From Acidimicrobiia bacterium (lineage in GTDB: Bacteria > Actinomycetota > Acidimicrobiia > Spongiisociales > UBA5794), in NCBI GenBank assembly GCA_029934555.1, contig JAOZMA010000164.1, positions 1 to 5,517 of the forward strand: a DNA stretch of 5,517 nt. The letters run 5' to 3'. A model generated the notes under the pieces. It searched no databases. It was not told where the DNA came from and was given only the letters and a program-made list of their open reading frames with translations. Each line of letters starts with the position of its first letter. The stretch's first letter is position 1. Position numbers and translations under genes: made by a program. Shown one piece after another: positions 1-5,179 of this stretch.

Positions 1-54
1 GGATACGACGCAGGCTCCGGATACGACGCAGGCTCCGGATACGACGCAGGCTCC
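1..54 (+). repeat. Tandem 18-bp repeat, three identical copies
   Basis: The unit GGATACGACGCAGGCTCC occurs three times head to tail at 1-18, 19-36 and 37-54 with no mismatch. It encodes DTTQAP in the frame of the partial gene. The array touches the window edge, so more copies may lie to the left. Because the unit is a multiple of three, changes in copy number would lengthen or shorten the linker without a frameshift. The lack of synonymous differences suggests recent expansion or homogenisation. Confidence 0.93.
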
Positions 55-349
55 GTCATCGGGGAACGAGTCCGATGGCTCAACCGGTGACACCGGAGAG
101 TCCTCGCCAAACACGAACACGGTCCTGCTCGCGGTCATCGGCATCATCCTCGCAGTCGCTCTGATCGCTTGGCTGGCGAGGAGGAATAGCAGTTCGGATG
201 GATCGAGCCAGTCCGGCGGGACGAACCAAAACGTCCCCGCGCCTCCCCTGCGGCCGCAGCCGACGGCACACGACGACAACCAAACGGCGGATACCGACAC
301 TGGCCCCGATGCTGCAGGAGCCGGTTCTCAGGGACCGCCAAATGCCTGA
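2..349 (+). CDS. C-terminal part of a membrane-anchored protein with DTTQAP repeats
   Basis: This is the end of a gene that begins left of the window; 115 codons are visible before the TGA at 347-349. Visible residues 1-18 are three DTTQAP hexapeptides, then a Ser/Gly/Thr/Asp-rich linker runs to about residue 40. A single hydrophobic helix follows at about residues 41-59 (VLLAVIGIILAVALIAWLA), capped by Arg-Arg at 60-61. The last 54 residues are polar, Pro/Gly/Asp-rich and probably disordered. By the positive-inside rule, the repeat linker should lie outside the cell and the tail inside, so this is probably an exported domain on a stalk with a C-terminal anchor. There is no LPXTG sorting motif. 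The functional domain is outside the window, so I do not name a family. Actinobacterial CopC- or YcnI-like proteins have a similar domain-linker-helix layout, but nothing seen here proves that. The next ORF begins 33 bases downstream on the same strand. Confidence 0.8.
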   Translation, partial: DTTQAPDTTQAPDTTQAPSSGNESDGSTGDTGESSPNTNTVLLAVIGIILAVALIAWLARRNSSSDGSSQSGGTNQNVPAPPLRPQPTAHDDNQTADTDTGPDAAGAGSQGPPNA

Positions 350-382
350 ATGCCGATGTGAAGAGATGAGAGAGGAGTTGAC

Positions 383-463
383 GTGACTGACGGGCGGACG
401 CTATTGCGTCGATCCAGCCGTCCATCCATCAGCACGCTGACGGGGGTGATGCCCGGATGCTGA
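383..463 (+). CDS. Putative 26-aa leader peptide coupled to the SulP gene
   Basis: A GTG at 383 is preceded by GAGAGGAG at 370-377 with 5-base spacing, the best ribosome binding site near this junction. The reading frame runs 26 codons, beginning VTDGRTLLRRSSRP and ending GVMPGC, and stops with TGA at 461-463. The transporter ATG is at 457-459, so the short frame ends inside the start region of the next gene. That geometry is typical of translational coupling. Features seen are paired arginines in the middle and a single cysteine as the last residue. Actinobacteria carry short Arg-rich and Cys-ending leader peptides in front of sulfur-assimilation genes. The resemblance is suggestive only, because there is just one Cys and no clear shared motif. 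The ORF could also occur by chance. Confidence rests on the ribosome binding site and the stop/start overlap. Confidence 0.45.
   Translation: MTDGRTLLRRSSRPSISTLTGVMPGC
389..455 (+). promoter_or_regulatory. Hairpins in the leader of the SulP gene
   Basis: Two structures are visible. The first has an outer stem GACGG (389-393) with CCGTC (418-422) and an inner stem GACGC (397-401) with GCGTC (406-410) closing a TATT loop. The second pairs CGGG (441-444) with CCCG (452-455) around the loop GGTGATG, and so covers most of the G-rich stretch at 442-446, the only ribosome-binding-site-like sequence for the ATG at 457. A ribosome translating the short upstream ORF would melt both. This fits translational coupling or attenuation, but that reading is inference; no free energy was computed. 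Confidence 0.35.
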
Positions 464-2217
464 ATCTGAGATCGTTGTTCAACCGCAAGACGATCAAGCA
501 GGACGCTGTTGCCGGCCTGGTCCTCGGCGTGGAGAGCGTTCCCGACGGCCTAGCAGGTGGGCTCCTGGCAGGGGTCAACCCGCTTTACGGCCTGTACGCC
601 TACATGTATGGAACCTTCACGGGAGGCCTGTTCACGAGTTCATCGTTCATGGCCGTGCAGGCAACCGGAGCAATGGCGATCGTTGTCGCCGATATCGGGG
701 TTGTGCACGGTGATGATGCGGCACGCACGCTGTTCATGCTTTCGATTCTCACCGGACTCGTGATGCTGGCAGCCGGCTTCCTCAAACTCGGTTCAACGCT
801 GCGTTTCGTATCAAATGCAGTGATGGTCGGGTTCATCAACGCGGTGGGCCTCAACATCATTCTCGGCCAGCTCGACAACTTCACCGGGTACGAAGCCGCA
901 GGATCGAATCGCGTGGTTCGAGCGTTTGATACGATTCTGCACCCTGGGCAGCTCGATTGGGCCACGGTTGCCATCGGTGCTGCCACGATTCTTCTCATCG
1001 TCATACTCAGGCGGACCGCACTCGGCGCCTTGGGGATGGTCGTCGCCATCGTCATCACCTCCGGGGCGGCGGTACTCCTCACATCTGATGTGGCGATGCT
1101 CAGCAGCATCGCCGATATTCCGAGGGCACTTCCGTTCATCACGATCCCCGACTTCGCTTCCATCCCCGCTCTGATCATCCCGGCCTTCTCGCTCGCATTT
1201 ATCGGATTGGTTCAGGGCGCCGCTATCTCGTCGAAGTTCGTGAACCCGGATGGCACCTTCCCAGACGCATCGCAGGACTTCGTCGGCGAGGGTGCGGCGA
1301 ATATCGCCGCCGGGATGTTCCAGGGGATGCCGGTTGGTGGGTCGATGTCCGCATCGTCCCTCGTCAAAGAGGCGGGGGCGAAGAGTAGGACGGCGCTGTT
1401 GATCGCCGGTGTGGTGATGGGGATCGTCATACTCGCGTTCGGGTCCGTCGTCGGATACATAGCGATGCCAGCCCTTGCGGGCTTGTTGATGACGGTCGGC
1501 TACGGAACCATCAAGCCGGACGAGATCAAGGAAGTGTGGAAGACAGGTCCCACGCAGGCGATGGTCATGGGCGTCACGTTCGTCTTGACGATGCTGATCG
1601 CTCTGCAGTACGCAGTGCTTGTTGGTGTAGGCATCTCGATGATTCTCTACATCATCCAACAGTCGAACCGGATCGTTGTCAGACAGCGTCTCGTCGATGA
1701 AGATGGCAATGAGCGCGAGATCGATGCGCCAGCCGAGGTTCTGGAGGACGACGTCATCGTCCTCCAGCCATATGGCAGCCTGTTCTTCGCCTCGGCACCC
1801 GTCTTCGAAGAGGCTCTCCCAGCCGTTGTGGACGGGACGCGCAACTCAGTGGTGATCCTTCGGCTGCGGGGCCGGGACGATCTCGGGTCAACGTTCACCG
1901 ATGTCCTCCTCCGATACGCCAAGACTCTCAAAGACGCCGACAGCAAGCTCATAATTCTGTCCGACAGCGACAACGTCAACGAGCAACTGGCGGTAGCGCG
2001 GGTCACGAATGCCATCGGTGAACAGAACATCTATGAGTCTGGCGAGTGGGTCGGAAAGACACTCAACCAGGCGTACGACGATGCCAATGAGTGGGTCAAC
2101 GCTCGCAAGCGAGAGCCGGACAAGGATCCCGACTCGGATCACGCCGACGACGGGAAGTCGGTTCCGGAGTCAGATGGTGCCGGGGCTTCCTCGAGCGATT
2201 CCGATGGCGATGAGTGA
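457..2217 (+). CDS. SulP-family inorganic anion transporter with C-terminal STAS domain
   Basis: This is a complete 586-residue inner-membrane protein, the usual length for bacterial SulP (SLC26-type) transporters. The N-terminal signature is seen at about residues 28-47 (VPDGLAGGLLAGVNPLYGLY), matching the family's proline-containing first helix and the LAG..P.YGLY motif. Further hydrophobic segments lie at about 61-80, 90-110, 117-138, 167-184, 187-209, 233-257, 312-350 and 366-400. A conserved-looking cytoplasmic or half-helix stretch at about 284-304 contains FQGMPVGGSMSASS. A STAS domain covers about 431-548, with LRLRGRDDLGSTF at 468-480 where regulatory STAS domains carry their Ser/Thr site. 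An acidic Ser/Asp/Glu-rich tail follows from about 551. The family carries sulfate, bicarbonate or dicarboxylates, usually coupled to H+ or Na+; the substrate cannot be read from the sequence. The ATG at 457 overlaps the stop of the short upstream ORF. It is preceded by GGGGG at 442-446, a weak ribosome binding site, so coupled translation is likely. Confidence 0.95.
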   Translation: MLNLRSLFNRKTIKQDAVAGLVLGVESVPDGLAGGLLAGVNPLYGLYAYMYGTFTGGLFTSSSFMAVQATGAMAIVVADIGVVHGDDAARTLFMLSILTGLVMLAAGFLKLGSTLRFVSNAVMVGFINAVGLNIILGQLDNFTGYEAAGSNRVVRAFDTILHPGQLDWATVAIGAATILLIVILRRTALGALGMVVAIVITSGAAVLLTSDVAMLSSIADIPRALPFITIPDFASIPALIIPAFSLAFIGLVQGAAISSKFVNPDGTFPDASQDFVGEGAANIAAGMFQGMPVGGSMSASSLVKEAGAKSRTALLIAGVVMGIVILAFGSVVGYIAMPALAGLLMTVGYGTIKPDEIKEVWKTGPTQAMVMGVTFVLTMLIALQYAVLVGVGISMILYIIQQSNRIVVRQRLVDEDGNEREIDAPAEVLEDDVIVLQPYGSLFFASAPVFEEALPAVVDGTRNSVVILRLRGRDDLGSTFTDVLLRYAKTLKDADSKLIILSDSDNVNEQLAVARVTNAIGEQNIYESGEWVGKTLNQAYDDANEWVNARKREPDKDPDSDHADDGKSVPESDGAGASSSDSDGDE

Positions 2218-2270
2218 TCCGACGGCTCGGTGACGATGCGGACGACTCGTATCAGATCGGTTGAGTCTTC

Positions 2271-2346
2271 TGGCGCCCTCGGCAAGAATCGAACTTGCGA
2301 CACCCGGTTTAGGAAACCGGTGCTCTATCCCCTGAGCTACGAGGGC
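2271..2346 (-). tRNA. tRNA-Arg (anticodon CCU)
   Basis: The full cloverleaf is seen on the minus strand. The acceptor stem GCCCTCG (2346-2340) pairs with CGAGGGC (2281-2275). The D stem is GAGC/GCTC and the anticodon stem is CCGGT (2320-2316 on the complement) with ACCGG. The loop TTCCTAA gives anticodon CCT, reading the AGG codon. The variable loop has 5 bases, and the T stem GCAAG/CTTGC encloses TTCGAAT. Discriminator G (2274) is followed by an encoded CCA (2273-2271). All four stems pair perfectly. The gene faces the end of the SulP gene, 53 bases away, so the two transcripts converge. Confidence 0.97.
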
Positions 2347-2567
2347 AAATTGTTGTGAAACTCTTGGTATGTCTACCTTCTTGACCTTCTCGGAGAGGCC
2401 TACAACACCCTCCGGGGTGCGTTGGGGCCGCGCCAGTGTCAAACCGTAATGAGCATCCATTGTTTCTGCGAGGTTTTCGAGGTCATCATCTTCGACGGAT
2501 GTGCGTACCGACCGAGTGGTCCGTCTGTGGCGACGATGACGCTCCGAGGAGCGTTGACAGTGTCATG
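2347..2567. other. Gene-free stretch between tRNA-Arg and the Fic gene
   Basis: No coding frame here has family-like sequence, a ribosome binding site or plausible composition. The stretch must hold the promoter of the tRNA gene (read leftwards), but no clear -35/-10 pair was found. A small inverted repeat, CACCC-TCCG-GGGTG, lies at 2406-2419. The hairpin just after the Fic gene is listed separately. Confidence 0.6.
2539..2565 (-). terminator. Inverted repeats just after the Fic gene, possible terminator
   Basis: Two palindromes follow the Fic stop codon directly. TGACA-G-TGTCA is at 2555-2565, too tight to form an RNA hairpin. ACGCTC-CGAG-GAGCGT is at 2539-2554, a 6-bp GC-rich stem with a 4-base loop. 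No T-tract follows on either strand, so intrinsic termination is uncertain. The second palindrome could equally be a structural 3' end or a protein-binding site. Confidence 0.3.
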
Positions 2568-3155
2568 CTAGGTTCGCGCGAATGTGACGAGATCATTGAT
2601 GTCGCCGCCATCAGCACGCCGGAGCGCGCATAGATAGGCAGACCGGAGTTGGTCGGTATCGGTGTCGCCCAGCGCGCCCCAGGTGAACGTTTCTCCGTTG
2701 AGAGAGGCGACGAGGTAGTCAGCGGCAATTCTGCCGTGGCGTCCGTTGCCGTTCGAAAACGCGTGGATGGAGACCAGGCGGTGGTGGAATCGAACAGCGG
2801 TCTCATCCCGCTCATATGTGCTGTACTCGACCCAAGTCTTCGTGTCTTCTACGAGATCGCGGATCTCGGATGCGATCTGTTCGAAAGCGATCCCGATGTT
2901 CGTCTCCCGGATTCGGTATCGACCTGCCCACTCCCACACCTGATCGAACATCGCTTTGTGCAGGCGTCGGAGGTAGGCGTCGTCGAGAAGCGCCGTGACC
3001 GATGGCGGCCGACGCAGCAGCGCCTGAGCGATGTTGCGCTGCTCGGCATCGAACAGTTCGCCGCGGATCGCAATATATGTGGGGATGAGACCGAGACGAT
3101 CCTCCTCGGAAAGCTCGGTGTGGCCATCACCCAGAGGGACCAGCGGGTCGATCAC
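2568..3155 (-). CDS. Fic-domain protein, mobile mystery protein B type
   Basis: The protein has 195 residues from the GTG at 3155. The N-terminal part (DRLGLIPTYIA at about 19-29) and the middle (VWEWAGRYRIRETNIGIAFEQI at about 73-94, FHHRLVSIHAF at 123-133) match the family called mobile mystery protein B, a Fic relative that always travels with an HTH partner. The Fic active-site loop is HAFSNGNGRHGR at 131-142: catalytic His131, the anion-binding GNGR and Arg142. Position 135 is Asn where AMPylating Fic enzymes carry Asp/Glu to hold Mg2+. No (S/T)xxxE(G/N) inhibitory motif was found. Fic proteins transfer AMP or other phospho-groups to protein hydroxyls; the substrate here is unknown. The GTG at 3155 overlaps the stop of the upstream HTH gene by 4 bases (GTGA) and gives the family-like N-terminus. 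An alternative GTG at 3179 would add 8 residues and a 28-base overlap. Together the pair suggests a toxin-antitoxin-like or addiction module. Confidence 0.88.
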   Translation of the reverse strand: MIDPLVPLGDGHTELSEEDRLGLIPTYIAIRGELFDAEQRNIAQALLRRPPSVTALLDDAYLRRLHKAMFDQVWEWAGRYRIRETNIGIAFEQIASEIRDLVEDTKTWVEYSTYERDETAVRFHHRLVSIHAFSNGNGRHGRIAADYLVASLNGETFTWGALGDTDTDQLRSAYLCALRRADGGDINDLVTFART

Positions 3156-3622
3156 TGCGGATCGCCAACGTCGGTCCACAGACCTCTGCGGTCGATGAAC
3201 CGGGACGCGAACTCTTCGAGCTGTGCCGCTTCCTCATCATCGGTCAGTGCCTGGTCTTCGAGTCGGCTGTGATGGGAGAGAGGGGCGAGGTGCCGAACTG
3301 CCTTCCTGTGAGCCTGCTCCTTGACTGCCTCGTCCAGGCTTGTGCGCGGTTCGAGGACGTAGACAAGGTCACAGTCGAGAGCGCTAGCGGCTCGCCGCAG
3401 GGTTTCGAGTGTGATCGTGTTTTGGGCCTCGCTGTGTTCGATCTGGGAGACTCTCTGTTGTCTCACTCCAATCCTGGCCGCCAACTCTGTGCTGGACATC
3501 CCGAGTGCGTCTCTGATCGCGCGTATCCATCCTTTGTGCGGGCGCGGCTCGTCGGCAAGCGGTCTGAGCCGCCGAAAACGTTCGTCTAGCCGACGCCGAG
3601 CTTGGACGTTGTCTTTCACCAT
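3152..3622 (-). CDS. XRE-type HTH protein, mobile mystery protein A type (probable antitoxin/autorepressor)
   Basis: The protein has 156 residues from the ATG at 3622. A basic N-terminal segment (ARRRLDERFRRLR, 8-20) is followed by KGWIRAIRDALGMSSTELA (30-48), then an XRE/Cro helix-turn-helix to about residue 90. The recognition helix lies around VRQQRVSQIE (53-62), followed by TLETLRRAASALDCDLVYVL. The order and wording match mobile mystery protein A, the HTH partner encoded just upstream of the Fic-like protein B. The rest (91-156) is charged and probably helical, including SLDEAVKEQAHRKA at 95-108. The ATG is chosen over the in-frame GTG at 3661 because the family starts here and because a TACAAT -10 element lies exactly 6 bases before it. 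From the GTG start, the added codons would run through the operator and promoter sequence. It probably represses its own operon through the repeated sites upstream and may neutralise the Fic partner. Both roles are inference from the layout. Confidence 0.88.
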   Translation of the reverse strand: MVKDNVQARRRLDERFRRLRPLADEPRPHKGWIRAIRDALGMSSTELAARIGVRQQRVSQIEHSEAQNTITLETLRRAASALDCDLVYVLEPRTSLDEAVKEQAHRKAVRHLAPLSHHSRLEDQALTDDEEAAQLEEFASRFIDRRGLWTDVGDPQ

Positions 3623-3628
3623 CGTCAC

Positions 3629-3657
3629 ATTGTACAAGGTATAGCTTGTGGATACAA
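3629..3657 (-). promoter_or_regulatory. Promoter of the HTH-Fic operon, leaderless
   Basis: On the minus strand, a -35 element TTGTAT (3657-3652) is followed by exactly 17 bases and a -10 element TACAAT (3634-3629). Six bases then separate the -10 from the ATG at 3622, so transcription should start at the A of the start codon and the mRNA would have no leader. No ribosome binding site is seen before this ATG, in agreement. One inverted-repeat operator fills the spacer. Confidence 0.7.
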
Positions 3658-3715
3658 GCACGAATCACAAGATATAACTTGTAGAAACGTGAGATATCTA
3701 CAAGATGGAACTTGG
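3634..3715. repeat. Three phased operator-like inverted repeats, ACAAG-N6-CTTGT, 33 bp apart
   Basis: Three 16-bp inverted repeats are seen. Site 1 is at 3634-3649 (ACAAG-GTATAG-CTTGT), site 2 at 3667-3682 (ACAAG-ATATAA-CTTGT) and site 3 at 3700-3715 (ACAAG-ATGGAA-CTTGG, one arm imperfect). Their starts are exactly 33 bp apart, about three turns of DNA, so bound dimers would lie on nearly the same face. An extra half-site ACAAG is at 3654-3658. Site 1 lies in the spacer of the HTH-gene promoter, touching its -10. The natural ligand is the HTH protein encoded next to it. That assignment is inferred from position and from the habit of XRE antitoxins of binding inverted repeats at their own promoters. 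Confidence 0.75.
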
Positions 3716-4076
3716 AGAGGCGAGAGTTTCGGTTGGCAACAGAGGAGACTGCCTAGCCCACGGATCCGGGTTCTTTCAGGAGACGCTCTCTTGGCAGGGT
3801 TGCGGGCATGCTGGTGAACGGGTCTCCACCCTCACGATTGGCGACATGAGCCAGTCTCGGGAGAGGAGTCCGATGTCAGCCCGGCATGACCGCCAACGCA
3901 CCACGGTCATCCACCCAGCCAACCATGTTGTGCATCATGGAATCGATTGCCCTCATCAACCGGCGCTGCGCGGAACCCGTTGAACCATCCTCGACGGACA
4001 CTCGCCGCTGTTCGCCGCAGCCACGGAAACCCCGGCCTGTGTTTGGACCGCACCTGGGCCGCAGTGGTAGGAGATG
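3716..4076. other. Gene-free stretch between operator region and lipoprotein gene
   Basis: About 360 bases contain open frames on both strands, but none has a convincing start, ribosome binding site or recognisable protein family. The longest plus-strand candidate begins with an ATG at 3705, inside the third operator repeat. It encodes low-complexity, His/Arg/Pro-rich sequence unlike the real genes here. I saw no tRNA, no terminal inverted repeats of an insertion sequence and no clear T-tract terminator for the lipoprotein operon that reads into this region. It may be decayed sequence at the edge of the HTH-Fic module. Confidence 0.5.
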
Positions 4077-4775
4077 TCAGCGGGTCTCGGTCACCGGTAT
4101 CGGCGGGACCAGCCCGGCGTCGAGGAGGACCCGGATACCCAGCGGTGACACCAGTTCCGCCTCGGCGTCAATGTCGAGTCCGATGCCGGTACACATCCCT
4201 GTGAATCTCTTCTCACGGGTCCATGCGATGATCTCGACGGTCTCTTCGGTCTCGACCACGTCGATCGATACGACCTCGGTGATGATGCGGGTCTCGGAGC
4301 CTTCGACGCACGCACCGCCTTCGACGCGAATGGGGAGAACGGTCGCCGTTGCGCCAATCGGTATGGCCGGATACCAGCGTGCGGCCGTCCGATTACCGTA
4401 GACCAGAACGGGATTGCATCCACCCCACTGTTGGATGTCATCCCCTTTGAGGGTGTAGTCCATGATCGGGATCCCATCGCGGTATCCGAGTACATACGAG
4501 TTCGAGACGATCGAGAACCCGTCGAGATCCGCATACGGGCCGGCCTCGACTTCTCCGTACCCGCCGACGAAGAACGCATCGAGGGTTCGACCCTGTGGGG
4601 TCTCTCGGAACTCGTCGGGCGTCAGTTCCGGTCCATCCGTGTAGGTCTTCGAGAACGGTGAGCCGCCGCCGTACGAACACGAGACCGCTTCCTCAGCACC
4701 GAGCGTGCCGAGGAAGGAACAACCGGATGCGATTAGCGAGGTGGCGACCACCGCAAGCAGGAGCCGCCGGATCAT
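4077..4775 (-). CDS. Uncharacterised lipoprotein
   Basis: The protein has 232 residues. Its N-terminus is a lipoprotein signal: Arg3-Arg4, a hydrophobic core at 5-16, and the lipobox-like IASGC with lipidated Cys19. The mature protein should sit on the outer face of the cytoplasmic membrane. It contains four further cysteines (33, 120, 156, 195), enough for two disulfides. It has Gly/Asp/Tyr-rich stretches at 34-82, a WGGCNPVLVYG patch at 117-127, and beta-strand-like alternating segments such as ITEVVSIDVVETEETVEIIAW at about 165-185. I do not recognise the family. Its ATG (4775-4773) shares one base with the stop of the upstream NifX-like gene (TGATG), so the two are almost certainly translated from one mRNA by reinitiation. 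The lipoprotein may therefore work in the same metal-related process, but that link is only by position. Confidence 0.85.
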   Translation of the reverse strand: MIRRLLLAVVATSLIASGCSFLGTLGAEEAVSCSYGGGSPFSKTYTDGPELTPDEFRETPQGRTLDAFFVGGYGEVEAGPYADLDGFSIVSNSYVLGYRDGIPIMDYTLKGDDIQQWGGCNPVLVYGNRTAARWYPAIPIGATATVLPIRVEGGACVEGSETRIITEVVSIDVVETEETVEIIAWTREKRFTGMCTGIGLDIDAEAELVSPLGIRVLLDAGLVPPIPVTETR

Positions 4776-5155
4776 CAGTGGTGGTCACCGCCGGGGGCGT
4801 GAGCTCGGCTGGCGTCGTGCACAAGGGTCCCGAACGCATACATCTCGATGGCTTCATCGATCACCCGGGTGTCGGTGAGCACGACGTTGATCTCAGCCTC
4901 TTCCAGCCGATCCTGGACGGGCAGACCCATCCCTCCGGCGATCACGACGTCGCAGTCGCGAACGGTGTCCACCAGATCATGGTGGCGGCGACGATGCCCC
5001 GGATCTGAAGGGTCGATGTTCTTGTAGGAGCCGGCCTCGCGGAGTTCCCGGTTGATCTCAACCCCGTCCTCCATTTCGACGACGACAAAGGCTTTGGTCC
5101 GACCGAAGTGGGCAGTGACAGTCTTCCCGTTCAGGGTGGCAAGTGCGATCTTCAT
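4775..5155 (-). CDS. NifX/NifB-type dinitrogenase iron-molybdenum cofactor-binding domain protein
   Basis: This is a stand-alone 126-residue protein of the NifB/NifX fold (dinitrogenase iron-molybdenum cofactor-binding domain). The N-terminus MKIALATLNGKTVTAHFGRTKAFVVVEMEDG has the typical opening strand, the HFGR motif (16-19) and the next strand. DPGH (51-54) with His58-His59 matches the middle His cluster. CDVVIAGGMG at 68-77 is the family's glycine loop, and INVVLTD at 89-95 with DEAIEMYAFGTL at 100-111 closes the domain. The C-terminus ends in HAPGGDHH (119-126), a possible metal ligand. Such small proteins occur in many organisms that do not fix nitrogen, probably binding or carrying metal clusters. 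No nitrogenase genes are visible here, so a role in nitrogen fixation should not be assumed. It is the first gene of a pair with the lipoprotein. No Shine-Dalgarno sequence precedes its ATG. Confidence 0.9.
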   Translation of the reverse strand: MKIALATLNGKTVTAHFGRTKAFVVVEMEDGVEINRELREAGSYKNIDPSDPGHRRRHHDLVDTVRDCDVVIAGGMGLPVQDRLEEAEINVVLTDTRVIDEAIEMYAFGTLVHDASRAHAPGGDHH

Positions 5156-5162
5156 GTCGTGC

Positions 5163-5179
5163 AGGATACGGGTGACCCG
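5163..5179 (-). promoter_or_regulatory. Possible -10 element and palindrome before the NifX-like gene
   Basis: TATCCT is seen on the minus strand at 5168-5163, seven bases before the ATG, which places transcription start at or next to the start codon. Directly upstream lies a perfect palindrome, CGGGT-G-ACCCG, at 5169-5179, a possible repressor or activator site. No good -35 was found at 16-18 bases, so the promoter is weakly supported and may rely on an activator. Confidence 0.4.

Noticed and set aside
811..1659. Long minus-strand ORF (282 aa) inside the transporter gene.
   Set aside because: It is antisense to a clear SulP coding sequence, is rich in Arg/Asp/His as expected of a shadow frame, and matches no family.
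2243..2266. GACTC...GAGTC inverted repeat between the SulP stop and the tRNA, as a terminator.
   Set aside because: There are only 5 pairs with a 14-base loop and no T-tract on either strand.
2170..2460. Minus-strand ORF of 96 aa containing FALVAQGIEHRFPKPGVASSILAEG.
   Set aside because: This peptide is the well-known false translation of a tRNA gene; the frame runs through tRNA-Arg(CCU) and the end of the SulP gene.
2649..3272. Plus-strand ORF of 207 aa opposite the Fic gene.
   Set aside because: It is fully antisense to the Fic and HTH genes, which have clear family motifs.
2271..3715. Idea that tRNA-Arg(CCU) is the attachment site of an element carrying the HTH-Fic pair.
   Set aside because: Integration normally uses the 3' end of a tRNA gene, which here faces the SulP gene and not the pair. 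I found no integrase and no second copy of the tRNA 3' end.
3705..3983. Plus-strand ORF of 92 aa divergent from the HTH gene.
   Set aside because: Its ATG lies inside the third operator repeat, there is no Shine-Dalgarno sequence or plausible promoter, and the composition does not look coding.
3886..4401. Plus-strand ORF of 171 aa.
   Set aside because: More than half is antisense to the lipoprotein gene, and the Ser/Thr/Pro/Arg-rich composition is typical of a shadow frame.
4775..5155. Evidence for nitrogen fixation.
   Set aside because: The NifX/NifB-type domain alone is widespread in non-fixing bacteria, and no nitrogenase or nif-specific gene is in the window.
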